Source of the DNA: Lederbergia panacisoli
GTDB taxonomy: Bacteria > Bacillota > Bacilli > Bacillales > Bacillaceae_C
Assembly (NCBI RefSeq): GCF_024626525.1
Contig: NZ_JANJGU010000003.1
Location: 1-64,000, forward strand
Length of the DNA stretch: 64,000 nucleotides
Direction of reading: 5' to 3'
Every line of letters starts with the position of its first letter. Position 1 is the first letter of the stretch. Made by a program: the position numbers and the translations under genes. Shown piece by piece: positions 35,602 through 44,571 of the stretch. A model generated the notes under the pieces. The model was not told where the DNA came from. It saw nothing but the letters and a program-made list of their open reading frames with translations, and ran no database searches.

Positions 35602-37059
35602 ATGTCCAGTGATTACATAATCGGACTAGATCTCGGAACGACGAGTGCAAAAGCTGTTATTTTTCATTTGAATGGAAAGGTTAAATCTGAAGGAGAGCGT
35701 TTAATTACAACAAATTATCCAGAACCAGGATGGGTGGAGCAGGATCCATATGAGATTGAAAGTCTGGCGATAAAAGCGATTAGAGATGCAATGGAGAATG
35801 CAAAACTTAGTAAAGAAGAAGTCAATGCTATTGGGATTTCTTGCGCGATGCATTCCCTTATTTGTGTTGATCAAGATGGAAATCCTTTATCTAATGCATT
35901 AATTTGGTCAGATGGCAGGAGTAGTCAACAGGCCGAAAGGTTTACTGAACAGGAACGGCAAGAGTTATTTTTAAAAACAGGGGTACCCATTCATCCGATG
36001 ACTCCTTTTACTAAATTATTGTGGATGAAAGAAACGGGGTTTGAAGCATATAGACAAGCAGCCTACTTTATGTCAGTAAAAGAATTTTTGCTTTTTCGTT
36101 GGTTTGGGGAAAGAGTTGTTGATTATTCGATGGCATCTGCAACGGGCCTATTTAATCCTACAATCTTGAAATGGGATGAAACAGCGGTGGAGCTGGCCTC
36201 AGTAGATGAAAACCAGCTATCTAAAGTTGTTCCTCCAACATACATCTTGAATGGTTTGGATAAAAATGTTGCAAATAATATGGGTTTGTTGCCGGACATT
36301 CCAATGGTGATTGGAGCGGCAGATGGCCAGCTTGCTAACCTAGGCATTGGCGCGATTTTACCAGGTGAGGTGGCGATTACGGTTGGAACAAGTGGAGCCG
36401 TTCGCCAGTTTTCTAAGGGAGTTCGAATTAACGAAAAGCGAGAGACGTTTAGCTATGCATTTTCAGATGAATATAGCATCATTGGCGGTCCGTCCAATAA
36501 TGGCGGCATCGCTTTGCAGTGGTTAAAGGATCTCTTAAATAATCAAGATAGCTATAGCGATTTTATAGCAATGGCGGGGCAGGTTGCACCTGGCGCGGAT
36601 GGGATTATTTTTCATCCGTATATTAATGGTGAAAGGGCGCCAATCTGGAATCAGCGCGCGACTGGAAACTTTTCAGGCTTGTCCATCACCCATAAGCAAG
36701 AGCACTTCATCCGGGCTGTCCTTGAAGGAATCACATTTAATTTATATCAAATTGAAAGGGCACTAAGTAGACTTGCGGGAGAACCGTCCAAAATATACGT
36801 GAACGGTGGTCTTGCTAGATCACCTCTCTGGCTGCAAATGTTAGCTGATATTTTTGGGAAAGAGGTCTATGTAGCGGAAACCCATCATAGTTCAGCGTGG
36901 GGCGCGGCATGGACAGCGTTGGTCGCAATTGGGAAAGCAAATTCGTTTGATGAGATCAAAGACAATATCCTGTTGGGAGAGCCGATTGTGCCGAACGCAG
37001 AAACACATGTGACATACCAGAACATTTATAAGGAATATATAAAAAGAAGCCGCGTCTGA
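35602..37059 (+). CDS. gntK: FGGY-family carbohydrate kinase, gluconokinase type
   Basis: A 485-residue two-domain sugar kinase: phosphate-binding IGLDLGTTSAKAVIF at the N terminus, GISCAMHSLICVD, the TGVPIHPMTPFTKLLWMKE block that I associate with Bacillus-type gluconokinases rather than xylulokinases, and the C-terminal YVNGGLARSPLWLQMLADI motif. It would make 6-phosphogluconate, the substrate of the nearby gnd product, which supports the assignment. No gluconate permease is seen in the window. AAAAGGAAG precedes the ATG. Alternatives are xylulose or another polyol. Confidence 0.82.
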   Translation: MSSDYIIGLDLGTTSAKAVIFHLNGKVKSEGERLITTNYPEPGWVEQDPYEIESLAIKAIRDAMENAKLSKEEVNAIGISCAMHSLICVDQDGNPLSNALIWSDGRSSQQAERFTEQERQELFLKTGVPIHPMTPFTKLLWMKETGFEAYRQAAYFMSVKEFLLFRWFGERVVDYSMASATGLFNPTILKWDETAVELASVDENQLSKVVPPTYILNGLDKNVANNMGLLPDIPMVIGAADGQLANLGIGAILPGEVAITVGTSGAVRQFSKGVRINEKRETFSYAFSDEYSIIGGPSNNGGIALQWLKDLLNNQDSYSDFIAMAGQVAPGADGIIFHPYINGERAPIWNQRATGNFSGLSITHKQEHFIRAVLEGITFNLYQIERALSRLAGEPSKIYVNGGLARSPLWLQMLADIFGKEVYVAETHHSSAWGAAWTALVAIGKANSFDEIKDNILLGEPIVPNAETHVTYQNIYKEYIKRSRV

Positions 37060-37075
37060 CTGGATGCGGCTTCTT
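37044..37075. terminator. Bidirectional terminator
   Basis: AAGAAGCCGC (37044-37053) pairs with GCGGCTTCTT (37066-37075); it overlaps the kinase stop codon and abuts the stop of the convergent ROK gene. Confidence 0.8.
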
Positions 37076-38204
37076 AGAGTCTAGAGATAAAGTTGATTTT
37101 TGCAAAAGTTAAGGCACCGATTATTCCTTGTTGCTGCCCAAAACTATTTTCTTCTAAGCTTAGAGTGAGGGTGGCGAAGCGGTTGGCGCGTAAAATAATG
37201 GTCCGCTTCGTTTCTTCAAAGAGAAGGGGAAGGGCATCAAAAATCGGTCCTCCAATATAAATGGCACTCGGATTAAATAAATTAACGACATTGCTAAGGG
37301 CGATTCCAAGTGCCCTCCCGGTATCAATGCAAATTTCGATAGCAATTTTGTCGTTGCTTTCATAAGCCTCAACGATAGAGGCATATTGACCTTTGCGTTT
37401 CTTATATTCTATTTCAAGCATGGGAAAAGTAATAATATTTTCCAAGCATCCATAATTCCCGCATAAACAGCGTCCGGCGTTTTCGTCAGCAGTAATGTGG
37501 CCGAGTAAACTGGAAACATTGCTTGATCCTCTTAGTAATTGGTCGTTGATCATTATTCCGGACACGATACCAAAACCAATTTGAACGGAGATAAAATCTC
37601 TGGTTTCCTTCGCCTTCCCCAATGTTTTTTCGGCAATTGCCATCATACGACCGCCTTCATCGAGGAAAATAGGGCATGAAAATGTTTGTTTGAAAGTATC
37701 AATGATTTGAATATCGTCCCAACCTTTACGATTAGGAATATTTAAAATCGTTTTTTGTTCCTTGTCGACAAGTCCGGTTACTCCAATCCCAATCGCGTCA
37801 ATATTGCTAGGTAGGATTTGCGTGTTTCCCAAAAACAGAACGAGCCTTTCCAAAAGGGCTTCGCCTTTATTTTTATAATCGTCTAATTCAGCCATGAAAA
37901 ACTCTTCTTGATGTAAAATTTCCATGCTATTGTTTGCTAATGCGAATCGTACAAGGTAACCCCCAATATCTATACCTAAAAAGGTAAACTTTTGAGGATT
38001 TGAGTATAACAATACTTCTTTTCTACCCAAACCATTGCTAATTCGCTCACCTTCCATAATAAATTGTTCATCTATTAACTTTTTAGTGATTTTGGTAATA
38101 CTCGCTTGAGACAAATCGGAAATTTCAGAGAGTTGTTTTCTAGAAATCCCATTATACGTTGTTACGAGACTGAGAATTTCCTTTTCGGATGTGGTGTATT
38201 TCAT
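37074..38204 (-). CDS. ROK-family transcriptional regulator, second copy
   Basis: A 376-residue ROK protein: N-terminal winged HTH (ISRKQLSEISDLSQASITKIT), ROK core with LGIDIGGYLVRFAL, the SSLLGHITADENA segment in place of the canonical GEIGH, and the zinc-site CLCGNYGCLE. It faces the kinase gene convergently. It differs clearly from the ROK protein at 34029, so two separate sugars or two branches may be sensed here. Its own target is not evident from the sequence. Confidence 0.85.
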   Translation of the reverse strand: MKYTTSEKEILSLVTTYNGISRKQLSEISDLSQASITKITKKLIDEQFIMEGERISNGLGRKEVLLYSNPQKFTFLGIDIGGYLVRFALANNSMEILHQEEFFMAELDDYKNKGEALLERLVLFLGNTQILPSNIDAIGIGVTGLVDKEQKTILNIPNRKGWDDIQIIDTFKQTFSCPIFLDEGGRMMAIAEKTLGKAKETRDFISVQIGFGIVSGIMINDQLLRGSSNVSSLLGHITADENAGRCLCGNYGCLENIITFPMLEIEYKKRKGQYASIVEAYESNDKIAIEICIDTGRALGIALSNVVNLFNPSAIYIGGPIFDALPLLFEETKRTIILRANRFATLTLSLEENSFGQQQGIIGALTFAKINFISRL

Positions 38205-38249
38205 AGGGAAAAGTCCTTTCGATCTGAGCTAGTTATGATTATACCAAAA

Positions 38250-38456
38250 GAAAAGCGGAAGCGCCTTGCCCATCGACGTACAGGCCCACAGGATGTGGGT
38301 CAGTCGACGTCGCGACAGGAAGTGGCGGCTCTTAGTCGGCGTTCCCTCTTCGGCCGCAGGCAGAGATAAAGGAAACATGACGAGGGACGAGTCTGGCTTC
38401 CTTACGCAAAAGAGAAGGACAGGAAGTTTGCTAGTCGATAGGCGCTGTAGCTAGAC
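38250..38456 (-). repeat. Dispersed Bacillus-type repeat, copy A (longer variant)
   Basis: On the minus strand it starts GTCTAGCTACAGCGCCTATCG and ends GGCGCTTCCGCTTTTC, matching the copies at 41364 and 42840 at both ends and around GGAAGCCAGA and TTTCCTTTATCTC; an extra roughly 60-bp GC-rich insert distinguishes it. It fills the gap between the ROK and aminotransferase genes. No coding frame with RBS is present. Confidence 0.75.
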
Positions 38457-38465
38457 AATAAAAGA

Positions 38466-38492
38466 AACCCAGTGACACTAGGCCACTGAGTT
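38466..38492 (-). terminator. Terminator of the DegT aminotransferase gene
   Basis: Minus-strand AACTCAGTG (38492-38484) pairs with CACTGGGTT (38474-38466), followed by TCTTTTATTG. Confidence 0.65.
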
Positions 38493-38499
38493 GAAGCAT

Positions 38500-39780
38500 T
38501 TACTGAGGTATTTCCATTCGTTCATTCATATGTTTTGCAACCTTTTTTATGGCTGCAATTGCATCCTCGCAATCTTCTTGAGTCAAATTTTGATGTAGAG
38601 AGATACTGATTGAGCGTGCTAATAAATCTAAAGTATTCGGGCACATGTCTTTTGAATACTGAACATTCCCTTTATAGCTTTCGCATGTCCACGGATTTCC
38701 TTTTTCGCTGGCACCGCGCTTATCCAGTACATAATCCCAGTTGACATAAATATGACGATCGGCAATGCCGTTGTTATAAATGGTCCCATTCGGGATGCCT
38801 TCCGCATTTAGTAAATCTGCAAAAGTTTTAGCTTCCTCTGTATCAGATAAATAGAAGATTAAGCTATATGAGACGTCACCTTCAGGGTCGGGGACTCTTT
38901 GTAAATGAATGTTGGGAATATCTTTTATTCCATCGACAATCGTTCTTTTAACTTGACGAAGCTTTGAAATGACGGAATCAATTTTTTGTGATTGGGCCAA
39001 TCCTAGTGCAGCGTTTAGTTCGCTCATTCGATAATTTTCACCCGGGAAGGACTCCACATTTTCAAAAAGTTTTGTTCCCCAATAGCTTAAGGCTGAGTCG
39101 TGATAGATGCTTGCCCGCGTATAAATGACGTCATCATTTGTAGTGACGAGCCCACCTTCTCCAGCAGTCACAACTTTATATTGTTGGAAACTAAAGCATC
39201 CCGCGGCTCCCATTGACCCTAAAGGTTTTCCCTTGTAAAAACCGCCATTCGCCTGTGCCACATCTTCAATCACAATAAGATCATGTTTATTGGCGATCTC
39301 CAATATTTTGTCCATATCACAGGGTATTCCCTTCATGTGAACAGGGATGACTGCTTTAGTATGTTCTGTGATTGCGGCTTCAAATGCATTTGGATCCATC
39401 GTTAAACTATCATCGACCTCGACAATAACAGGAACAGCACGTGCAATTAAAACCGCAGCTGCCGTTGCAATATACGTATAAGCAGGGATGATCACCTCAT
39501 CGCCAGGTCCGATTCCAGCGCCTACAATGGCGGAGACGAGAGCGGATGTGCCGGAGTTTACAGCAAGAGCATGTTTTACATTTGTACGCTGCTTATATAA
39601 ATCTTCCAAGCGTTTAGCTTCAGAATCGGCAAGTTGTTCATGGTAAAAACGGAAAACCCTTTTCTTTTCTAACACACGAAGGACGTATTCTTTTTCTAAC
39701 TCATCAAATTCCTCGGAGCTAATAAATTCCGGCGCCCAAGGCTTCGTTCGAATTGGAGTACCACCTTTTTCAGCTAACAT
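38500..39780 (-). CDS. DegT/DnrJ/EryC1/StrS-family aminotransferase
   Basis: A 426-residue PLP enzyme of the sugar aminotransferase family. It has GTSALVSAIVGAGIGPGDEVI, PAYTYIATAAAVL, IEDVAQANGGFYKGK, and the PLP-Lys in SFQQYKVVTAGEGG. Such enzymes add an amino group to keto sugars (for example in aminosugar or AHBA-like pathways). The ATG at 39780 has AAGGAGG upstream; the longer frame to 39810 reads through the RBS. It is divergent from a polysaccharide deacetylase gene; no further biosynthetic partners are visible. Confidence 0.88.
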   Translation of the reverse strand: MLAEKGGTPIRTKPWAPEFISSEEFDELEKEYVLRVLEKKRVFRFYHEQLADSEAKRLEDLYKQRTNVKHALAVNSGTSALVSAIVGAGIGPGDEVIIPAYTYIATAAAVLIARAVPVIVEVDDSLTMDPNAFEAAITEHTKAVIPVHMKGIPCDMDKILEIANKHDLIVIEDVAQANGGFYKGKPLGSMGAAGCFSFQQYKVVTAGEGGLVTTNDDVIYTRASIYHDSALSYWGTKLFENVESFPGENYRMSELNAALGLAQSQKIDSVISKLRQVKRTIVDGIKDIPNIHLQRVPDPEGDVSYSLIFYLSDTEEAKTFADLLNAEGIPNGTIYNNGIADRHIYVNWDYVLDKRGASEKGNPWTCESYKGNVQYSKDMCPNTLDLLARSISISLHQNLTQEDCEDAIAAIKKVAKHMNERMEIPQ

Positions 39781-39927
39781 TAAAATTCCTCCTTTTTCAA
39801 TTAATTTCATGAGTAAATTATATGATAGAATGAATTAGCTGTAAACTCGTTTTCTTTAATCCATTCATATACATCATCATAAATATTTTATATAATTTAC
39901 TAAATGAAGTAATAGGGAGTGCTGGAT

Positions 39928-40749
39928 ATGCCAAAATTTTTGATTGGATATGATGTGGAATCTCAAGATGACTCAACAGAAATATTTTTAAAGGCAGCAT
40001 CCGAAGTTCATAAAAATCTTGAAGCGAAAGCGAGCATTTTCGTTGTAGGAAAAACATTGGAGAAAAACGTTGCAACTTCTCAAGAGACTTTAAATGCAGG
40101 TTACCTGGAATTCCATCAACACACTTATTCACATGTGTTATTAAAAACGGTCATTCAGGAAAATGAGGAAGGTATAACAATTTTTCCGAGCGGTACTTTT
40201 GAAGAAGTATGTGAGGAAATCAGTAAAGGGCAAAGGGTACTACGAGATCTTTTAGGTGTTGAAGGAATCGGCTTTACGGCTCCTTATAACTATTATCGCG
40301 GTTTAAGCGATCGCTTAGATTTGCTGGAAGTTCTACGTGGAAATGGAATTAAGTTTGTCCGATCCGCTGGCCGCAATGAGCGTGATTGGCAGCCTGTTCC
40401 TTTTGAATGGCAACCGTATTTTTATGAACCGCAAGGATTTCCAGAAATATTGGAATGTCCTCTGCATGGGTGGCAAGATTGCATTGCAAGGGAAAAACTC
40501 GGCTGGAACAATATTGAAGAATACATTAAATGGGTAAAAAAGGACATTGATTACGCAAGTGCGAACCAATTAGATTTTGTCTATTGCAGCCACGATTGGA
40601 GCAGTATTCGCCACGACCCTAAACTAGACCATATTGCGGAATTGATTATATACGCTAGGGAAAAGGGGATGGACGTGACGAATTATTCTACGTACTACGA
40701 GAAGAAGCTTGCGGAGCAACAAGATAAACAGAAGCTCCGAAATGGCTAG
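39928..40749 (+). CDS. Polysaccharide deacetylase family protein (NodB-like)
   Basis: A 273-residue NodB-fold protein without signal peptide, so cytoplasmic: FLIGYDVESQDD (metal Asp), ASIFVVGKTLEKN, LEFHQHTYSHV (metal His pair), GFTAPYNYYRG and FVYCSHDWSS near the C terminus. It likely hydrolyses an N-acyl or C-N bond on a small carbohydrate or other metabolite. ATG at 39928 chosen by TAGGGAG 8 nt upstream. It is divergent from the DegT aminotransferase, a pairing that may act on the same amino sugar. Confidence 0.82.
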   Translation: MPKFLIGYDVESQDDSTEIFLKAASEVHKNLEAKASIFVVGKTLEKNVATSQETLNAGYLEFHQHTYSHVLLKTVIQENEEGITIFPSGTFEEVCEEISKGQRVLRDLLGVEGIGFTAPYNYYRGLSDRLDLLEVLRGNGIKFVRSAGRNERDWQPVPFEWQPYFYEPQGFPEILECPLHGWQDCIAREKLGWNNIEEYIKWVKKDIDYASANQLDFVYCSHDWSSIRHDPKLDHIAELIIYAREKGMDVTNYSTYYEKKLAEQQDKQKLRNG

Positions 40750-40784
40750 TAGAATTGCAAACCTGCCATAGTCGGGTCGTCTAA

Positions 40785-41206
40785 TAGAGTGGCCGAAACA
40801 TCTAATAGAATGCCGAATCGTCTAATAGAGTGGCCGAAACATCTAATAGAATGCCGAATCGTCTAATAGAGTGGCCGAAACATCTAATAGAATGGTCGAA
40901 TCGTCTAATAGAGTGCCTGAAACATCTAATAGAATGGTCGAATCGTCTAATAGAGTGGCCGAAACATCTAATAGAATGCTGGATCGTCTAATAGAGTACC
41001 TGAAACATCTAATAGAATGGTCGAATCGTCTAATAGAGTGTCCGAAACATCTAATAGGATGGTCGAATCGTCTAATAGAGTGGCCGAAACATCTAATAGA
41101 GTGGTCGAAACATCTAATAGAGTGCTGAATCGTCTAATAGAGTGCCTGAAACGTCTAATAGAATGCTGGATCGTCTAATAGAGTATCCGAATCATCTAAT
41201 AGAATC
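40785..41206. repeat. Tandem array of 21 copies of a 21-bp unit
   Basis: The heptamer CTAATAG recurs 21 times between 40791 and 41204, nearly always at 21-bp spacing (a few units are 20 bp). Units alternate between CGTCTAATAGAGTGGCCGAAA and CATCTAATAGAATGGTCGAAT types, giving a 42-bp higher-order period. There are no unique spacers, so it is not a CRISPR. A plus-strand frame of about 85 codons across part of the array exists only because the period is a multiple of three. Function unknown. Confidence 0.92.
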
Positions 41207-41319
41207 ACTTAAACGGCGAAGCCAGCCAGGTAAATAGCTAATTCATTCAAATATGATAGCAAAACGATCTGTACAAAATGAAAAACCCAAAATGAAAGCC
41301 TAAAATTCTTACAGCAAAC

Positions 41320-41360
41320 AAAAAACCCCTGAAGTTCGAATTCCTCTTCAGGGGTTTTTT
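41320..41360. terminator. Bidirectional terminator
   Basis: AAAAAACCCCTGAAG pairs with CTTCAGGGGTTTTTT around an 11-nt loop. It terminates the minus-strand uracil permease transcript after the dispersed repeat; the stretch 41207-41319 otherwise holds nothing recognisable. Confidence 0.88.
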
Positions 41361-41363
41361 GTC

Positions 41364-41506
41364 GTCTAGCTCCAGCGCCTATCGACTAGTGGATTTCTAT
41401 GTTCCTTCCTACGATAAGGAAGCCAGATTCGCCCAAGGGCTCATCGTGTTTTCTTTATCTCGTCAGGAACTACGAAATCCATACGCCGATGATCAGGCGC
41501 TTGCGC
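41364..41506. repeat. Dispersed Bacillus-type repeat, copy B
   Basis: 143 bp, nearly identical to the copy at 42840 (about 90% by eye): GTCTAGCTCCAGCGCCTATCG at one end and CAGGCGCTTGCGC at the other, which are inverted relative to each other (AGCGCCT/AGGCGCT). It lies directly downstream of the uracil permease gene. Confidence 0.88.
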
Positions 41507-41514
41507 ATTTGTTA

Positions 41515-42795
41515 TTAGTCATTCGTTAATTTTAGTTTTTCAAGAAGCTTGAAGAACAAGCTTAGTATGATCGCAACGATTGTCGCAAGACCCATTCCTT
41601 TTAACTCTACGGAACCGATGTGGATAGTGGCTCCACTGATACCAATTGCTAAAACTACACATGTTAAAATGATGTTATTTGAAAGGCTAAAGTCCACTTT
41701 TGCTTCAACTAACATGCGTAGACCGCTGACGGCGATAATTCCGAAAAGCAGCAATGAAATTCCACCCATAACTGGAGTTGGGATTGCTTGGATTAGGGCT
41801 GCTAATTTTCCGAAGAAGGATAGTACTACTGCAATAACTGCTGCTCCTCCGATAATCCAAGTGGAATACACTCTTGTAATGGCAAGTACTCCGATATTTT
41901 CCCCGTATGTTGTATTCGGTGTTGAACCAGTTAAGCTTGATATGATTGTTGAAATACCATTTCCCATAAGGGAGCGGTCAAGGCCGGGATCTTTAACTAG
42001 ATCTTTTTTAACGATATTGCCTGTAACGATGAGATGTCCTATATGTTCTGGCAGCAGGACAAGGGCTGCTGGTAAAATAACGATAATGTCAGACCAATTA
42101 AATTTGATTTGATAAAAAGTTGGAAGGGCGAGCATGCTTGCGTCCTTCACACTGGAATAATCAACTAATCCCGCAAAACCAGCGATGATATAACCGGAAA
42201 CAATTCCGAGCAGGATTGGGATGATTTTTAAGAATCCTCTTAATGTGACCCAATACACGATTGTAAGTCCTAAAGTAAGCAATGAAACAGTAATCATTTT
42301 TGGATCTGGTGACCATGTAGCTGGAGCGTCCGCTGGTTTTAATAGTCCTGCCATTCCGGCAGCTACAGGAACTAGCTCCAATCCGATAACTGCCACAATT
42401 GCTCCCATGGCAGCTGGAGGGAAAATGACGTCAATCCAGGTTGTGCCTGCTACTTTTATAATAAAGCCTACTAACAGCAATACGATACCAACAACTAGGA
42501 ATCCGCCGAGAGCGTGGCTATATCCTTCCTCACCAGTATATCTGCCTAAAACAACCATCACTGGTGAGATGAACGCAAAGCTCGATCCGAGATAAGCTGG
42601 TATTTTTCCTTTCGTGATAAATAGATAAATTAGTGTTCCAATCCCATTCATAAGCAATACGATTGCTGGATTTACTCCAAACAATAGAGGAACTAATACT
42701 GTAGAACCGAACATCGCGAATAAGTGCTGTAAGCTTAAAGGCAAACTTTGTAATAATGGTAAACGTTCGTCTACTTGGATTTCTCTGTTTTTCAT
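41515..42795 (-). CDS. pyrP: Uracil permease (nucleobase:cation symporter-2)
   Basis: A 426-residue transporter with about 12-14 helices: LPLSLQHLFAMFGSTVLVPLL at the start, GSSFAFISPVMVV, the signature PAALVLLPEHIGHLIVTGNIV (with substrate Glu), NTTYGENIGVLAITRVYS and GGISLLLFGIIAVSGLRM. It imports uracil with protons. The PyrR-type attenuator upstream (43000-43150) independently supports a pyrimidine role. Unlike the usual arrangement no pyr biosynthetic genes adjoin. A dispersed repeat separates the attenuator from the RBS region, and another follows the gene. Confidence 0.93.
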   Translation of the reverse strand: MKNREIQVDERLPLLQSLPLSLQHLFAMFGSTVLVPLLFGVNPAIVLLMNGIGTLIYLFITKGKIPAYLGSSFAFISPVMVVLGRYTGEEGYSHALGGFLVVGIVLLLVGFIIKVAGTTWIDVIFPPAAMGAIVAVIGLELVPVAAGMAGLLKPADAPATWSPDPKMITVSLLTLGLTIVYWVTLRGFLKIIPILLGIVSGYIIAGFAGLVDYSSVKDASMLALPTFYQIKFNWSDIIVILPAALVLLPEHIGHLIVTGNIVKKDLVKDPGLDRSLMGNGISTIISSLTGSTPNTTYGENIGVLAITRVYSTWIIGGAAVIAVVLSFFGKLAALIQAIPTPVMGGISLLLFGIIAVSGLRMLVEAKVDFSLSNNIILTCVVLAIGISGATIHIGSVELKGMGLATIVAIILSLFFKLLEKLKLTND

Positions 42796-42839
42796 CCGAT
42801 ATCTCTCCCTTTTTATTGATCTTTTAATCAGATTTTCGT

Positions 42840-42986
42840 GTCTAGCTACAGCGCCTATCGACTAGTGGATTTCTATGTTCCTTCCTACGATAAGGAAGCC
42901 AGATTCGCCCATGGGCTCATCGTGTTTCCTTTATCTCGTCAGGAACTACGAAATCCATACGTCGATAAACAGGCGCTTTCGCTTTT
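42840..42986. repeat. Dispersed Bacillus-type repeat, copy C, in the pyrP leader
   Basis: 147 bp matching copy B with few differences. It sits between the PyrR attenuator terminator (43037-43005) and the pyrP RBS, and thus would be transcribed as part of the pyrP mRNA. Its inverted ends (AGCGCCT...AGGCGCT) would fold into a hairpin in the RNA. Confidence 0.88.
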
Positions 42987-42999
42987 CATGCTATAGGAC

Positions 43000-43150
43000 A
43001 AAATAAAAAGCACCTTGTCCTAAGCTAGGCAAGGTGCATAATAATCGGATGATAGAGTCATCTGTATGCAGAATTTACGCATAGTATTAGTATGCGCATG
43101 CAACCTTGTCAGCCTCACGGGACTGTTTTAAAGGCAATCTGATTCATTTG
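43000..43150 (-). ncRNA. PyrR-binding transcription attenuator of pyrP
   Basis: On the minus strand the leader contains ACAGTCCCGTGAGGCTGACA (43126-43107), closely matching the PyrR-binding loop CAGUCCnGnGAGGCUG of bacillar pyr attenuators. Downstream, GCACCTTG (43037-43030) pairs with CAAGGTGC (43017-43010) and is followed by TTTTTATTTT, an intrinsic terminator. With UMP/UTP-bound PyrR the anti-antiterminator forms and transcription stops before pyrP; without it an antiterminator should form. Confidence 0.88.
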
Positions 43151-43158
43151 TCTTATGT

Positions 43159-43187
43159 ATTATTACAGGAGCTAAAAGATAAGTCAA
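43159..43187 (-). promoter_or_regulatory. Promoter of the pyrP leader
   Basis: Minus-strand TTGACT (43187-43182), 17-nt spacer, AATAAT (43164-43159), within the gap between the peptidase T stop and the attenuator. Confidence 0.65.
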
Positions 43188-43231
43188 TACCTTTTTAGTA
43201 TTTATCTGCAATAATTTTACAAAAATATTTT

Positions 43232-44467
43232 CTATTCTGCACGTTCCTCAAATAATTTACAAATTTCTGCAATGACGTGAACTGCTTTTTCCATATTGTC
43301 GACAGAGATAAATTCATAAGGCCCATGGAAATTTTCTCCGCCAGTAAAAATGTTCGGGGTTGGAAGCCCCATATATGATAATTGTGAACCATCTGTACCA
43401 CCTCGGATAGGGGAGACAATTGGCTCAATGTCAAGATTCTTCATGGCGTCAGATGCGATGTCGACAATTTCCTTTACTGGCTCAATTTTTTCTCTCATGT
43501 TGTAGTATTGATCGTTCATGTCGATAGCAATTCGGTCTTGTCCATATTTTTCACGTAAATCTGCAACAATTTTTTCAACAAGTGCTTTTCTTGCTTCGAA
43601 ATTTTCACGCTCAAAATCTCTAATAATGTAGGCAAGTTTTGTTTCTTCAACATCACCTTGAAACGAAAGTAAATGATAGAAACCTTCGTATCCTTCTGTT
43701 AACTCAGGAGCTTCGTCCGCAGGCAATGCGCTGTGGAATTCCATCGCGATTTTTGCTGCATTCACCATTGTTCCTTTTGCTGTACCTGGGTGGATATTCG
43801 TTCCTCGGAAAGTCAGCTTCAGCCCAGCGGCATTAAAACTTTCATATTGTAATTCGCCAATTGGTCCGCCATCCATCGTATAGGCATAATCGGCATTGAA
43901 TTTTTCAACATCAAACTTATGAGGTCCACGGCCAATTTCTTCGTCGGGAGTAAAGGCTACTCGAATTTTTCCGTGTTTGATTTCAGGATGCTTGATTAAA
44001 TAATCCATAGCTGTCATGATTTCAGCAATTCCAGCTTTGTTATCAGCTCCTAAAAGAGTCGTTCCATCTGTTGTGATAATCGTATGTCCGATGTAATTAG
44101 ATAGTGAAGGGAAATCTTTCTTTCCCAGAACAACATTTGCAGCCCCGTTCAACACAAGATCGCTTCCATCGAATTGTTCAATAATTTGAGGATTTACACC
44201 TTTGCCAGTAAAATCAGTCGCTGTGTCTACATGAGCTAGAAAGCCGATTGTGGGTACTTTTTTCTCTGTATTTGCAGGAAGCGTCGCCATTACATAGCCG
44301 TTTTCATCAATTGATGCGTCCGTCATTCCAATAGCTTTCAATTCCTCTACGAGTTGATTCGCTAAGGTTAGTTGCCCTTCTGTTGAGGGGCATGTAGTAC
44401 TATTTTCATCTGATTGGGTATTAATTTTTACATATGAAACAAAGCGTTGGATAATTTCATTTTTCAT
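43232..44467 (-). CDS. pepT: Peptidase T (tripeptide aminopeptidase)
   Basis: A 411-residue M20B zinc peptidase that removes the N-terminal residue of tripeptides in the cytoplasm. Metal and catalytic residues are in [45 protein letters not shown] and [11 protein letters not shown]. The length matches PepT. GGGAGG precedes the ATG at 44467. Monocistronic; pyrP downstream has its own promoter. Confidence 0.95.
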   Translation of the reverse strand: MKNEIIQRFVSYVKINTQSDENSTTCPSTEGQLTLANQLVEELKAIGMTDASIDENGYVMATLPANTEKKVPTIGFLAHVDTATDFTGKGVNPQIIEQFDGSDLVLNGAANVVLGKKDFPSLSNYIGHTIITTDGTTLLGADNKAGIAEIMTAMDYLIKHPEIKHGKIRVAFTPDEEIGRGPHKFDVEKFNADYAYTMDGGPIGELQYESFNAAGLKLTFRGTNIHPGTAKGTMVNAAKIAMEFHSALPADEAPELTEGYEGFYHLLSFQGDVEETKLAYIIRDFERENFEARKALVEKIVADLREKYGQDRIAIDMNDQYYNMREKIEPVKEIVDIASDAMKNLDIEPIVSPIRGGTDGSQLSYMGLPTPNIFTGGENFHGPYEFISVDNMEKAVHVIAEICKLFEERAE

Positions 44468-44525
44468 TCTAATTACCTCCCGGTGTTAATAACTACATAT
44501 TACGAAATTCGAAGGGTAAAATAAA

Positions 44526-44560
44526 GAAGCCGGCACTCCCGTTAAGGGAAAGCGGCTTTT
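44526..44560 (-). terminator. Terminator of the HxlR-type regulator gene
   Basis: Minus strand: AAGCCGCTTTCCC and GGGAGTGCCGGCTT form an imperfect stem with a 5-nt loop, followed by CTTTATTTT. Confidence 0.65.
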
Positions 44561-44571
44561 CTCAACTTTTC

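Noticed and set aside
35602-37059. Xylulokinase next to XylR
   Set aside because: The ROK neighbour suggests it, but no xylose isomerase is present and the TGVPIHPMTP block plus linked gnd favour a gluconokinase.
38266-38454. Short frames of 62-87 codons around 38.1-38.45 kb
   Set aside because: They overlap the ROK start and the dispersed repeat, with no RBS or family pattern.
40871-41128. 85-codon plus-strand frame over the tandem array
   Set aside because: It exists only because the 21-bp unit is a multiple of three; it has no RBS, and its product is a simple repeat whose frame shifts where units are 20 bp.
40785-41206. Possible CRISPR array
   Set aside because: Units are contiguous with no unique spacers, and no cas genes are present.
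41549-42595. Long plus-strand frames opposite the uracil permease
   Set aside because: They are mirror frames of a strongly conserved membrane transporter on the minus strand.
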